A stretch of DNA of 64,000 nt, taken from assembly GCF_041146395.1 (NCBI RefSeq), contig NC_090999.1, positions 73,227,001-73,291,000 on the forward strand, given 5' to 3'. Shown here one piece after another: positions 49,640 to 60,555 of the stretch (position 1 is the stretch's first letter; each line of letters starts with the position of its first letter). Below the pieces are notes generated by a model. It saw nothing but the letters and a program-made list of their open reading frames with translations, had not been told where the DNA came from and did not search any database. This DNA is from Eulemur rufifrons (taxonomy: Eukaryota; Chordata; Mammalia; Primates; Lemuridae). The position numbers and the translations under genes are program-made.

Positions 49640-50085
49640 TTGTCTTGAGAGTTATAAACTCTTGAAAGTGGTTTGCCTGTGAGAAGTTTACTAGGAAGTA
49701 TTCTCAGGAAGAACACTTGAGAAGTAAAGAAAGAAATATTTGCAGGGGTAGAGGCTACACAGCAATGGAATTGCATGAATTGCCTCAGCTAGTTCAACAG
49801 GGACTGTTGTTCTGAGATGGCCACTGAGCCTTCCCTAATTGAGGCAAGTGAAATGCATATTTGTTCACCTCATCAACCATTTCTTAGATGTGAGCTTTTC
49901 CTGATGGGGTAGTACAAGCTTAGATAATGCAGCTAACTTTACCTGAGGCATTTCTTATGTAGACCCAGTTGAACCATTAGCATACCTGGGGAAATGAGAA
50001 CCTCAGTTCTGGAAGGAGAATAAGAACTTCAGTTCCAGTGGGGGGATTCATATGGATAGTGTACAACATCTACAGCTACCTTCAG
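49640..50085. other. GC-richer inserted block, possible LTR, unassigned
   Basis: Base composition changes at about 49640. AATTGCCTCAGCTAGTTCAA, AGCATACCTGGGGAAATGAG and ACCTCAGTTCTGGAAGGAG read like a dispersed repeat of LTR type, and L1M-like sequence resumes after it. I could not name a family or find target duplications. Confidence 0.35.
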
Positions 50086-50089
50086 CAAC

Positions 50090-50286
50090 TTAGAAGTGTT
50101 CTTCCATTGTATTCTTATTTCTATTGTTTGGTTGAGATATTAGCTGTCAGTCTTATTGCTAATTCTTTAAATGTGTCTTTTAAGATTTTCTATTCATTAG
50201 CAATTATTCTTTGCCAATGAACTGTTCTTTTTTTTATTTTCTTTTTATTCATATAGTTTAGGGGGAATAGAGTTTTTAAATTACAT
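50090..50286 (-). mobile_element. L1M remnant, antisense, left of younger LINE-1
   Basis: TAGCTGTCAGTCTTATTGCT and TGTCTTTTAAGATTTTCTAT follow the antisense inter-ORF region of L1M. It continues at 51147 on the other side of the younger insertion. Confidence 0.5.
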
Positions 50287-50287
50287 T

Positions 50288-51146
50288 CATTACCTTCTCT
50301 TTTTAATTTTTTATTTTTTTATTTCAGCATATTATGGAGGTACAAATGTTTAGGTTATGTATATTGCCCTTGCCCCTGCTCTGAGTCAGAGCTTCAAGCA
50401 TGTCCATCCCCCAGATGGTGCGCATGGCACTCATTATGTAGGTATATATCCATCCCCTCCTCCCCCCTCCCATCCGTCAGAAACCTGATAAATGTTATTC
50501 CTATATGTGCACTTAGGTGTTGATCAGTGAAACCAATTTGATGGTGAGTACATGTGGTGCTTATTTTTCCATTCTTGGGATACTTCAATTAGTGGAATGG
50601 GTTCCAGCTCTATCCAGGAAAATACAAGAAGTGCTATGTCACCATTGTTTCTTATAGCTGAGTAGAACTCCATGGTATACATATGCCACAGTTTATTAAT
50701 CCACTCATGTATTGATGGGCACTTGGGTTGTTTCCACATCTTTGCACTTGTGAATTGTGCTGCTATAAACATTCAAGTGCAAATGTCTTTTTTACAGAAT
50801 GTCTTCTGTTCTTTTGGGTAGATGCCCAGTAATGGGATTGCTGGATCAAATGGTAGACCTACTTGTATCTCTTTAAGGTATCTCCATATTGCTTTCCACA
50901 GAGGTTGCACTAGTTTGCAGTCCCACCAGCAGTGTATGAGTGCTCCTGTCTCTCTGCATCCATGCCAACATTTATTGTAATGAGACTTTTTGATAAAGGT
51001 CGTTCTCACTGGAGATAATTGAGATCTCATTGTGGTTTTGATTTGCATTTCCCTGATGATGTGAGATGTTGAGCATTTTTTCATATGTTTGTTGGCCGTT
51101 GTTCTGTCTTCTTTTGAAAAGTTTTTGTTCATATCCATTACCTTCT
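50288..51146 (-). mobile_element. LINE-1, 5'-truncated: ORF2 C-terminus plus 3'UTR, antisense
   Basis: The insert (50299-51135) is bracketed by a perfect 11-bp target duplication, CATTACCTTCT (50288-50298 and 51136-51146). On the minus strand it reads the ORF2p C-terminal segment. This includes the cysteine-rich motif region (CWHGCRETGALIHCWWDCKL), FDPAIPLLGIYPK and, after an in-frame TGA at 50773-50775, QPKCPSIHEWINKLWHMYTM. The stop sits where the family has an Arg codon and looks like a CGA-to-TGA (CpG) change. The 3'UTR ends AATATGCTGAAATAAAA with an A-rich tail. Endonuclease, reverse transcriptase and ORF1 are absent through 5' truncation, so the copy is dead. Confidence 0.93.
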
Positions 51147-51850
51147 GAATATTATTAACCATTATCTCTTCAAACATTTCTTTTTCTAATTCTCTTTCTC
51201 TTTCTGGAATTCTAGTAGTTTATATATTAACATTTTTATAATGTTTCATATATTTCTTACACTCCTTTCTCAATTTTTTAAATTGTTTGCTTTTCATGCT
51301 TCACTTTGGATATTTTATTGTGATCTGTCTTCACATTTATTCAAACTTAATAATCATCTCTTTAATTATGTCTAAGATATTAAACTTTTATGTTTAGTTC
51401 TTAAATTTATTTTTGTATTTTTCTTTTCTGTAATTTTGTTGTAATTTTGGTGAAATTGCCATCTTTTTATTTTCCAGAATATATGGTTGTTTTTAGTTGA
51501 ATGCCATATATTTGCATGAAATTTATACGTATCTTAAATGATGTTGTCTTCCTCCAGAGAAGAATTTCTCTTAATCATGACAGGCAGTTAAAATGGGGCA
51601 AGTTCATTTTAATTTAATTCGAGATAGGGTTAATTCAAAGTTGAGCTTCCTTATTTGTAAAGTTCATCTTGATTTATTTTGGAGTAATCATATCTCTGAG
51701 TGTGAGGGGCCATCCAGAGACCCCAACAGAGACTCTCACTGTGTGTTTACTAGTGTCCCTCTTCCTTGTCTTGGAGCAAACTGCCACTTATGTATAATCC
51801 CAAGGCACTTACCAAATAAAAGGACATAATACATTGCAAATAACCCTTCA
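51147..51850 (-). mobile_element. L1M ORF1 / 5'-region remnant, antisense
   Basis: TCTCTTCAAACATTTCTTTT, CTTTCTGGAATTCTAGTAGT, TGTTGTCTTCCTCCAGAGAA and CATCCAGAGACCCCAACAGA follow the antisense order of old LINE-1/HAL1 5' parts. It is the continuation of the fragment at 50090-50286. The 78-codon frame 51593-51829 is on the opposite strand and is not a gene. Confidence 0.55.
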
Positions 51851-54705
51851 AGCTAACTTATTGAGTGATTCTTATAATGCTTCACTTTAATCCAAAGTTA
51901 TAGTCAGGTTTGAACAACAAAAACTGTAATACTGACGTGTTTTGAGATTGGGAGGGGTGTCCTCTGCCTTGGTATTTGAGACAAGCTTATATACAAACCT
52001 CACTCTTTGGGAACCTTCACAATGCATGAGTGCCCATATAATCAGTAATTTTAATCATTTTCACAATACCTTTGTTTAAAATGGTTTAGTAGCCATAGAG
52101 CAATTATTCTTTTGGTACAATTACATCAGGGAAACAATGCCACTCCCCATCTCCATCAAGACATGAATTCTTCAATCTTACTTCAGCTCGATTTTGGCTT
52201 GACTCCCACATTAACTTGGGCCTGTGAACTTATCATCTTTTGTAGTTAGCTTCTTGTGCAGTTAACTCTGTCAAATAATATCATTTTAAAAATGGTCACA
52301 TCTTTGTACATGCAATAAAACAGTTATTCTTGCATATGTACAAGTCTGTCAGATTTTGTTTGTTTTAGGCTGGGTTGGCTGCAAGGCTCGCCCTCTTGGG
52401 CAGTTGGTGGATAGGTTGTGGCAGCTCCACTCCCCATGTCTCTTCTTTATGGACTAGTAGGCAGGCTATCTAGGGCATGTTATTTTTGTAATGATAATTG
52501 AGTTGCAAGAGAGCAAGCAGAAATGTGTGTGGTGTTTTAAATCCTATTATCATAGCTACATACTGTTGATTTTATCTCTTTCTGTGACTAATGCAAGTCA
52601 CATAGCCAGACCAAAGTCAAAGAGTGAGAAATTAAACTCCACCCTTTTAGTGGGAAGAAATGTAAAATAATAACATGGCAAAAGTTGTGAATTCCAGGAG
52701 AATTAAAGAATTGGTATCAATAGTAAATCTACCTTGTCTTCCTCCCATGCCTCTAGAGGTCTTATTTCTTTAATCTACTTGAAGAAACTGGAGTAATTTC
52801 AGTATTCAGGCAATAAATGGCACTTTGGGTCTCTTTACTTTTAAATTTATAGGATATCAAAGAAATCTACTTATAGTCCACATTCCATGAAAATGTTAGG
52901 GCTTTATTTTAATATAAAATAGGATTTATAACTAGAAGATGATTTCCTTTTTCACTCAATGAGAATAATTCTCTTTTTCCTTTGCCATGACAAATCACAT
53001 GCATTAATCATATATTTAGTTTCCAAAAATTTTGAAATGAGAAAATATTTTTAGGATGCTTATCAATTGCATTTCTATTTTAGATGCTGAATACATACTT
53101 TATGATCTTGCTTCTTTCAATTCATTTAAAATTCTTGAACATGGCATGACACTACATGCATCTATATGTGTGTATGTGGTGGGTGCATGCAGGTATGCAT
53201 GTTTTCATCACTGTCACATCACCAAGGAAACACACTGAGGTTTTCCTGTGTGTAGGAAATCATACTAGCTACTGCAGATCCATGGAGCCATAGTGAAACA
53301 GAAGGTCATAAAACAGAAGGCCCTCTTGAGGGTCTTGATCGCCAAACATAATTTCAGCAATAAAACTATTGAAACAAGCACTTTAGTTAAATGCTGTAAT
53401 ATCATTATTCCTTAGAAGTAACACAAATGATGCACTTAAACTGAATGACTCTTTCAAATGATCTACAAAAGAAAAAATATTCAAAATTTTAAATAGTGCT
53501 GAGCTGTGAAAGAAAAATATTCAACATTATGAATAGTGCAAATTTTACTTTCCAAAATTTATTGTCTTTGTTGCAGGATAAAAACATGTGGCATTACTTT
53601 TAGTTTAAGTTCAGCATAAAATTTAACTACACTGTATATCTTTCTAGTATTTTAGCTTCATTGTTAACCTCCCTTAGATGAACCAACTGAAGAAGTATAC
53701 AAATTTTCTCAATTCTAACAAATTAAGAAACTAAATATGAAAAGCAAATCAACTCTTTCCTGTTTGGGTTATTTTAAAAGCAACTGTAGAAATGTAAAAT
53801 ATTGAATTAATAAAGAGAAAAACAATTACAATTTTCTTGATTCTGAGGATTTTCTAATGTTCTACATAGATATTAGAAGTTTGCATATGGAAAGTATGAG
53901 AACCTAATTATAGAAAATTATTTAAAAAATACTCTTCTCCTTAATATTTTTATGCACTATATTATATTTAAAAATAATCCCCTCATGTTTAGCCCTTTAT
54001 TATTTGTTTTCTGCTATTCAGCAACTCTGAAACATAATGTCATTTGAAGCAAAGATGACTAGTCTCAATCAGCACTAGAGAACATACATATAGACATACA
54101 TGTTATTTTTTATTTATTTATTTTTATCTCTTTTGTCTCTTAATATATAAGCAGATACTTGGATGGTTTTCATATAATATTTTAATTGTTTTTTTAATTC
54201 CATTACCTAGAGACAAGTTAGCTGATATCAATTTTTGAAAGTATAAATATTGTATATTTTTAAGGCTTCCAGTGCTTTCGTTAGGCTGCATTTTGGAAGC
54301 CCTGAATCATGAATCTTTTCTCTATAATTCACAACTTCAGGAGAGCTGTTTTCAGAGTCTTCATACAAGAGTTCTATTTGTTTGTGTACATATGTCAAAT
54401 ACAAATTGGAATGTTGATCTGTAAGATAGTCTAGGAATCCAAATCTAATTAAGACTCCTTCTCATCTCCATTCAAGAAACAAACATCTTCAACTAGGTAA
54501 AAATTAATTATTTGCCACTTCAATTGATTCTCATTATTTTCCTTGCTGAGGATTTTATGGATTTATTATTTTTAATCAAAAAGTAACAAAGATAGATTAA
54601 ATTTTAACCCAAACTGGTACATGCCTAAGTGAACACATTTGGTAAAGACATCGAAGATTCAGAGTTTAAAGGATACCTATGATACATATTGTATCACTAA
54701 CTCAA
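51851..54705. other. Unassigned sequence
   Basis: No confident repeat or gene. 52350-52690 is GC-richer, and TCACATAGCCAGACCAAAGT at 52598 looks like part of a dispersed repeat that I cannot name. Below 54 kb the sequence is plain AT-rich DNA. Confidence 0.5.
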
Positions 54706-54709
54706 TAAA

Positions 54710-54878
54710 AAATTCTGCGGTAAAATATTGTTAATTTTCTTTCAGAAATGATAATACTGAAGCTCAAAGTAAATATCCCCAATTCACAAAACTGGTAAGT
54801 GGAACAGTCTGAATTCAAACTCAGGTTTCTTTAATCCTGACTCTAGGCCTTGAATTATGCACTATTTAACCTCCATAA
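54710..54878 (-). repeat. MIR, antisense
   Basis: ATGATAATACTGAAGCTCAA stands for the gaggaaactgaggctcag core, then AAACTGGTAAGTGGAACAGT, AATTCAAACTCAGGTTTC and TTATGCACTATTTAACCTCC, the reversed tRNA-like head. Confidence 0.7.
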
Positions 54879-54924
54879 AAGGAAAATGCTTCGGTAGGAA
54901 AATATTTTAATGAAATGCGTATAC

Positions 54925-55090
54925 AATAGGCCCTTTAAACTGATTTTATTTTCACAACAAACTTTTCTAAAGCTATTCCTATTACTATCACCTATGTGAA
55001 GAATATGAGTCCACAAGAGATTACAGAACTTCTCCACCTAAGCTCATAGCAGAAACATATAATAAACACAGCTCTTCTAGCCATAAGGTG
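54925..55090 (-). repeat. MIR, antisense, second copy
   Basis: ATTTTCACAACAAACTTTTC, TATTACTATCACCTATGTGA and 'TACAGAACTTCTCCACCTAAGC' follow the antisense MIR core only 50 bp after the previous MIR. It is either a second insertion or a separated piece of a related SINE. Confidence 0.55.
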
Positions 55091-55299
55091 TGTATATGTT
55101 ACAAAATTTTATGTTTTGTCATTCGATCTATTTATCACATGGGAAATGATATATTTTCCCCAAATTAGAGACAAATTAGAGAACTGACACACTTTCAAAA
55201 ACGATTACATATTTTTAATCACTTTTTTCTCCACAGTAATGCTATTATCACAGTGTATGATGGAAAGGTTTTGGAGTGGAAGAGATAAAACAGAGGGAT

Positions 55300-55603
55300 G
55301 GCCGGCGCTGTGGCTCACTCCTGTAATCCTAGCACTCTGGGAGGCTGAGGTGGGAGGATAGCTTGAGTTCAGGAGTTCAAGACCAGCTTGAGCAAGAGGG
55401 AGACCCCATCTTACTAAAAATAGGAAAAATTAGCTGGACATGGTGGTGTGCAGTCTGTAGTCCCAGCTACTGGCGGGGGGCGGGGCTGAGGCAGGAGGAT
55501 GGCTTGAGCCCAGGAGCTTAAGGTTGCTGTGAGCTAGGCTGATGCCACAACACTCTAGCAGGGGCAACAGAGTGAGACTGTCTCAAAAAACAAAAACAAA
55601 AAC
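55300..55603 (+). mobile_element. Older dimeric Alu, sense, without lemur linker
   Basis: Starts GGCCGGCGCTGTGGCTCACT and ends in an A-rich tail interrupted by C. The junction between arms reads CTAAAAATAGGAAAAATTAG with no TCTGGCCAACTAAAA linker, unlike the Alus at 8.6 and 27.6 kb. The left B box region (GAGTTCAAGACC) has lost its CpG. It therefore belongs to an older subfamily. Flanking duplications are unclear. Confidence 0.93.
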
Positions 55604-55629
55604 ACAGATTGTTTAAACATTCACGTTTT

Positions 55630-56440
55630 GAAAGACATTTTATTTGTTTGCAGTTTGGGGCTATTATAATAAATTTGCTATCTTGAACAATTGTACAGGG
55701 TTTTGAGTGGACATAAGCCTTCATTTCAATGGGATAAATGGCCAGGAATGCAATTTCTAGGTCATATGGTAAGTATATATTTAGTTTTTAAGACACTGCT
55801 AAACTATTTTCTGGAGTGGCTATTCCACTTTATATCCCCACCAGCTATGTATGATTGATCTAGCTTCTCCACATCCTCACCAGCATTTGATATTGTCACT
55901 ACTTTTTATTTAAACTCTTCTAATAGATATGTGGTGCTATCTTATTATGGTTTTATTTTGCATTTTTCTAATGGCTAGTGATATTAAACACCTTTTCATA
56001 TGTTTATTTGCCATCTTGCATCCTATTTAGTGAAATGTCTGTGTCTTTTGTCCATTTTGTAATTGAATTGTTTGTTTTTTTATTGTTGAAAATTCTTTAT
56101 ATATATATGAGTTTTTTGTTAGACTCACATTTTCTCAGTCTCAATATCTTCTCATCTGCATCTTGTCTTTACATCCTCACAACAGGTTCTTTCAAAGAAT
56201 AAAAGTCTTTAAATTTAATGAAGTTCAATTTATAGACTTTTTTCTATATGCATCATGGTTTGTTTGGTTTTTATTTTATATCTAAGAGCTCTTTACTAAA
56301 CCCTAAGTCTCAAAGATGTTCTCCTATGTTTTCTTCTAAAAGTTTTATAATTGTATATTTTAATTTATAATCCATTTTCATTCATAATATATGATCTATT
56401 TTGGGTTACTTTTTTATTTTTTGACCTTTGAATGCCAAAC
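55630..56440 (-). mobile_element. L1M ORF2 3' end / 3'UTR, antisense
   Basis: TCATATGGTAAGTATATATT, AAACTATTTTCTGGAGTGGC, CCACATCCTCACCAGCATTT, 'TTTCATATGTTTATTTGCCATC' and 'GATGTTCTCCTATGTTTTC' follow the classic antisense L1M order. Plus-strand frame 55978-56202 is a shadow. Confidence 0.8.
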
Positions 56441-56449
56441 TACTTCATC

Positions 56450-56822
56450 TCTTTATTATTTTCAGTCTTTTTTTCTTTGTGTTTAGCTTTTTTTGCTATG
56501 TCTTTAAGTTTACTAATCTCATCTGCAATGTTTATTGTGTCATTAAACTCATATAGTATAATTTTTATTTAGGCTTTTTAGTTTTCATTCCTAGAAGTTT
56601 GAGTTGAGTCATTTTCACATTTTTTCATGTAACTACTTCACAAGTTCAATATTTAGTTTAGCTTCTTGAATATGTAGAGTAATTATAATTATCTAATTCC
56701 TGGACAAAGCTTGAAATGTACCAATTAATGATTGTTGTTTTATAACTCTGGGTCTGACTTAAGTTTCAGGATTTGTTCGTTGTTTGTTTTTCTGTTTTTT
56801 TTTTTTTAACCAGTTTAGAAAC
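56450..56822 (-). mobile_element. L1M ORF1-region remnant, antisense (left part)
   Basis: TTTAAGTTTACTAATCTCAT, 'TTCATTCCTAGAAGTTTGAG' and 'AGTTTAGCTTCTTGAATATG' follow the antisense ORF1/5'-end order of old LINE-1s. A T-rich run at 56795-56807 precedes the poly(T)-headed insert. Confidence 0.5.
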
Positions 56823-57110
56823 TTTTTTTTTTTTTTTTGTAAAATCATGATTAATTATTTATACCTGGTTTAGGCAAGAGTCCCAGAGGGCTGAAGCTGG
56901 TGACATGGCAAGATCAGGGCCGGCAGGGTACATGAAGCTTCGGCTGAGACTCCATTTCGGACCTCCTGGATCTTAAGTGTTTTGTGCATATGGTGGGGGT
57001 TCCTACAGAGAGAGAATGAGCAGTCTATATAGAAGGAAGACAACTGGATCCTAGTTCTTGCAAAACCTTGCTGGAAGATAGCTTTTAAAAGCGTGATTCA
57101 TATTTTTACT
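56823..57110 (-). other. Poly(T)-headed GC-richer insertion; candidate retrocopy
   Basis: A 16-base T run (56823-56838) is followed by GC-richer, CpG-containing sequence to about 57110, whereas the flanks are L1M. On the minus strand this reads as a short body ending in poly(A), the form expected of a reverse-transcribed insertion. I find no protein domain on that strand (short frame with a stop 200 bp in) and no clear AATAAA directly before the tail. It may instead be an LTR piece beside a T-rich run. Target duplications were not found. Confidence 0.4.
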
Positions 57111-57965
57111 TTAATGCTATTGCTATATTCTACATGTTGCTCGCAGTAAACCTGAGATTTGAGCATTGTTATTTTGAATCTTGCGAATCTTCTTTTACAA
57201 TGGAAATTTGGTTTACTACCAATGTTAGTATACTCAGTAATTTTTATCGGATGCCAGACATTAAAATTTTACCTTGCTCAGTGCTGGATATTTTTGTGTT
57301 CCTATAAATAGTCATAAGATTTGTTCACAGATACAGTAATATTATATAAAAACAATTTGATCTTTTTGCTTCTTACTATAAGCTTTTTTAGGCAGGATCA
57401 GAGCAGTATTTAGTCTAGGGCTAAGTTTGCCTTCTCTACTGAAGTGAAACTATTCAGAGCACTCTACTTAATGACTTATAAATTATGAATATATTTTACT
57501 TTAGCAATTCCAAAAACACACGCTTTCCTGCCCTGTGTCACACCTGAGGGTTGTTCTCTCTAATTTTTTCAGGTGGATTCTTTCCACTGTCTCAGGTATT
57601 TTCCTCATGGGTCTGTTCTGATCAGTGTCATCCGAAGGCTTGAGTGAAACTATCTGCAGATCTTTAGAGTAATTTCTCACTCTCTCTTCTCTAGTATTAC
57701 TCTAGCCACCTTGGCCTCCCCAGATTCTCAGATCTATCTCCTCAATTCATGTATAATCTGCCTGAATTCCCACTCTTCATAGCACAGTCAGAAAACTCTC
57801 CACAGGCAGTAGGATGGAACATCTTTCAAGGTTTATTACACCTTCTTGCCGGATATCCAATAAAATGTATTATTTTTGTATGCTTTTTTTCCTTTCTTTT
57901 TTGTTTTAGTATTTTTTTCACACATAGAGTAGATCCGATTCCTATAACTTTAACTGGGCTGAAAG
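57111..57965 (-). mobile_element. L1M 5' leader-type region, antisense
   Basis: AATTTTACCTTGCTCAGTGC, TGGATATTTTTGTGTTCCTA, 'TTTTTAGGCAGGATCAGAGC', 'AGTCTAGGGCTAAGTTTGC', 'CAGGTGGATTCTTTCCACTG' and 'CTTGGCCTCCCCAGATTCTC' follow the antisense head of old LINE-1s. Plus-strand frame 57749-57982 crosses its right end and is not a gene. Confidence 0.6.
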
Positions 57966-58189
57966 CAAAAGTCTCTGAATAAATGTTTCTTCACATTTTA
58001 TAAAATAACAATTAAGATATCAATTAGGAACACATTAAGTCTAGCTATCCTCTTTGTGATGGCATTTAAGGGATTGAAGCAATGTAGAAAATGAATAAAA
58101 TTTTTAAACAGTAGTGAGAAAAGGAAAGAACCTTTATCTGAGGAATGTGAGTTTTTTTTAAAATGATCAGGTCAAGAGAGACATTAAAA

Positions 58190-58594
58190 TGAGACAGCAA
58201 TCACATCCTACTTCCCCCTTGAGCTATGTATTCATCTCTTGAAACCACTCGCTATTGACACAAGTAGCTAGAAATTATATAAATTAACCTAAGAGTGCCA
58301 CACCAGACACTATAACCCACACCCTATAGCTTAACAATGGATAGTCAAAGATGAATCAATGTTATCTCTGTAAACCAATGAAGATTCCTGACTAAGAACC
58401 TTATATCAGCCACTCCCTGTCCCCCCCCCCACACACTTTTTTTCCTTTAAAAATCTACTTGTAACTGCTACTAATCAGAGTGTATATTCAGGGCAACTTG
58501 AATCTATGCTTCAGGGTTGCAGTCCTCAAGCTCGGCCCATATAGACTCTCTACTTGTATTAATTTTACCTCAGCTTTTTCCTTTTAGGTCAACG
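58190..58594 (+). mobile_element. Endogenous retrovirus LTR, sense (solo)
   Basis: A block of about 400 bp begins TGAGACAGCAATCACATCC. It carries TTTAAAAATCTACTTGTAAC (a TATA-like element) and a CAGGGCAACTTGAATCTATG to AGTCCTCAAGCTCGGCCCAT stretch typical of R-U5. It ends TTTTAGGTCAAC. There is a C10 run at 58422-58431. Structure and GC suggest an ERV LTR; I could not name the subfamily. Confidence 0.5.
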
Positions 58595-58689
58595 GTAGTA
58601 TTTGCATAGGATTCCAACAATATCTTAGCTCTGTATCTGTCTATATCCCAGTCCTTATGGGGCATCTGAGTTACTTGTGCGTTGTACTT

Positions 58690-58812
58690 GAATACCTCTT
58701 AATATGTACTTTTCTCCTCGAACAGATTTCCCGTTACAGTCGTTTTGGCAAATGTTGGGTGCGTATAATAGTTGCTGAATAAATATTTTTAATGAATTAG
58801 TGAATTAATTCA
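58690..58812 (+). repeat. L2/MIR-like 3' end, sense
   Basis: ATAATAGTTGCTGAATAAAT followed by ATTTTTAATGAATTAGTGAA matches the shared L2/MIR terminus. The part upstream is too diverged to assign. Confidence 0.45.
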
Positions 58813-59080
58813 ATTATAGATTATAGCCCCATATGAGAATCACTGGATGGCACATACTATTACATACAAGTAAATATGACAAATATTATTCTTATTACCA
58901 ATTGCAGCTACCAAGAAATCCTCAGGAAGAACATTTTGTTGCTGTTTTTTCTCACACAAAGAGACTAGAATTGACTTGTGGATTTACATACAATAAAATC
59001 TTCCAGTTATATTTATATGAGAAAGTATTTAAGTTTTGTCAATAGTATCCAAGAGCTCACAAACTTTTCTGATTTTTTTT

Positions 59081-59122
59081 TGTGTGTGTGTGTGTGTGGA
59101 GAGAGAGAGACAGAGAGAGACA
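59081..59122. repeat. Compound (TG)n(GA)n microsatellite
   Basis: TG units (59081-59098) switch directly to GA units (59099-59120). The overlapping frames on both strands are translations of the repeat. Confidence 0.95.
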
Positions 59123-59731
59123 GAAGGAACATACAGAGATGGACAGAAGGACAGAGGTAGAAGGCAATAATAGAAGCAGATATTATACCTGGTCAGGAGG
59201 TTGGTTAATTCCTTAGAGCTCTTTATTAGAAAAAAACTACCAGTGGGCCTCTCAGCATGCCAGAACATTGGGTTGCTTCCAAAGCAATTAATTCTCAGTG
59301 GGGTGCAAGTGAATTCATTAAAATAGAGAATTGTATTGCCTCTGAGGATTTGTGGGAAGGTTCAGATCTTTTAGAAGAGTTACAGCTGAATGAGCAAGTA
59401 AAGCCAATTGTAACTTTTCTAGTTTCTCAGCTATAATTTAGGTTGATTCAGGGTGAGATACAATTATGGTAAAGGGTAACAATTGTTTTATCTTTACAGC
59501 AAAGTAGAATCACTGTAGCTTATATGTATAGTTGTACCAATCTTTTCTTTGATTGATATCATAGATTAAATCAGAGAGACAAATGGAATAGATCAAGTTT
59601 TTAATAAGGAAAGTCTGAAGCAGGAAATTAAGTTTATCACAAGTTGCCTCTGCACCCTAGGACTTTTGTGATTAGCTCTAAACTGGAGTGACTCTGTGAT
59701 TGCAGGAGTGAGTGTGAGAGTACCTAAGTAA

Positions 59732-59762
<31 letters not shown>

Positions 59763-59955
59763 GGGGGGTGGCTGGGTAAAAATGATCCAGTCAGCCTCCA
59801 TGAAACCTAGAACCGGTTTCTATCATTTCTACTTTTCAGCAGGGATCCTAAATCTGGGTCCTAATCTTAGGCAATGAACATGAAAATGAAAGAATATGTG
59901 TCATTGGAATATTTTATTCTGATGACATATTGGTCTCCTTTAAATCATTACAATG
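59123..59955. other. Unassigned sequence
   Basis: No confident repeat or gene apart from the (GT)n tract. Confidence 0.5.
59732..59759. repeat. (GT)n microsatellite
   Basis: Fourteen uninterrupted GT units, followed by a G-rich stretch (ACTGGGGGGTGGC). Confidence 0.97.
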
Positions 59956-59960
59956 TTACC

Positions 59961-60327
59961 TGTTATGAACTGAATGAATGCATTCATTCAAAATCCACAT
60001 ATTGAAACCCTACCCCCAATGTGGTGGTGCTAAGAGGTGGGGTCATTGGGAAGTAATTAGGATTAGAAGAGGTGATGAGGGTGGAGCCTTCATGAATGGG
60101 ACTAGCATCCTTGAGTCCTAGGAGAGTTTGTTTTCTCTTTTTGCCACGTGACAACACCAGGAAAAGATATTCAGACACCCAGGGTGCAGGTCTTCACTAG
60201 ATAGCGTATCTGCCCCAGTGCCTTGATCTTGGATTTCCCAGCCTCTAATACACACGAAATAAACATCTGTTGTTTAAGCCACCCAGTTTATGGTATTTTG
60301 TTTTAGCAACCTAACCAGACTAAGACA
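59961..60327 (+). mobile_element. MLT1-type MaLR LTR, sense
   Basis: TGTTATGAACTGAATG start, ATATTGAAACCCTACCCCCA, GATGAGGGTGGAGCCTTCAT, 'CCTTGATCTTGGATTTCC', AATAAA at 60258-60263, TTGTTTAAGCCACCCAGTTT and the ending CTAACCAGACTAAGACA form a full MLT1 LTR. The TG...CA termini are intact. The minus-strand frame 59984-60178 is a shadow. Confidence 0.9.
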
Positions 60328-60555
60328 TTCTGGAAAGTTTCTACATATATTTCCATGTTATTGACTTAATATTATTTTCTTATGTACAGATAACTGATTT
60401 TAACTTACAAATAAAATCTCAGTTGTTATATGATGGCCATTATATTTATTCCAGCAATTATTTATATTTAAGACTCTAACAACATCATAGGCAGTATGAA
60501 ATACTTAATAGCTTTATCTCACATATTTACTTATATTTCTACCAAAATGTGTTCA

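Noticed and set aside
52350..52690. Dispersed repeat in the GC-richer part
   Set aside because: One short familiar-looking segment, and no family or boundary could be supported.
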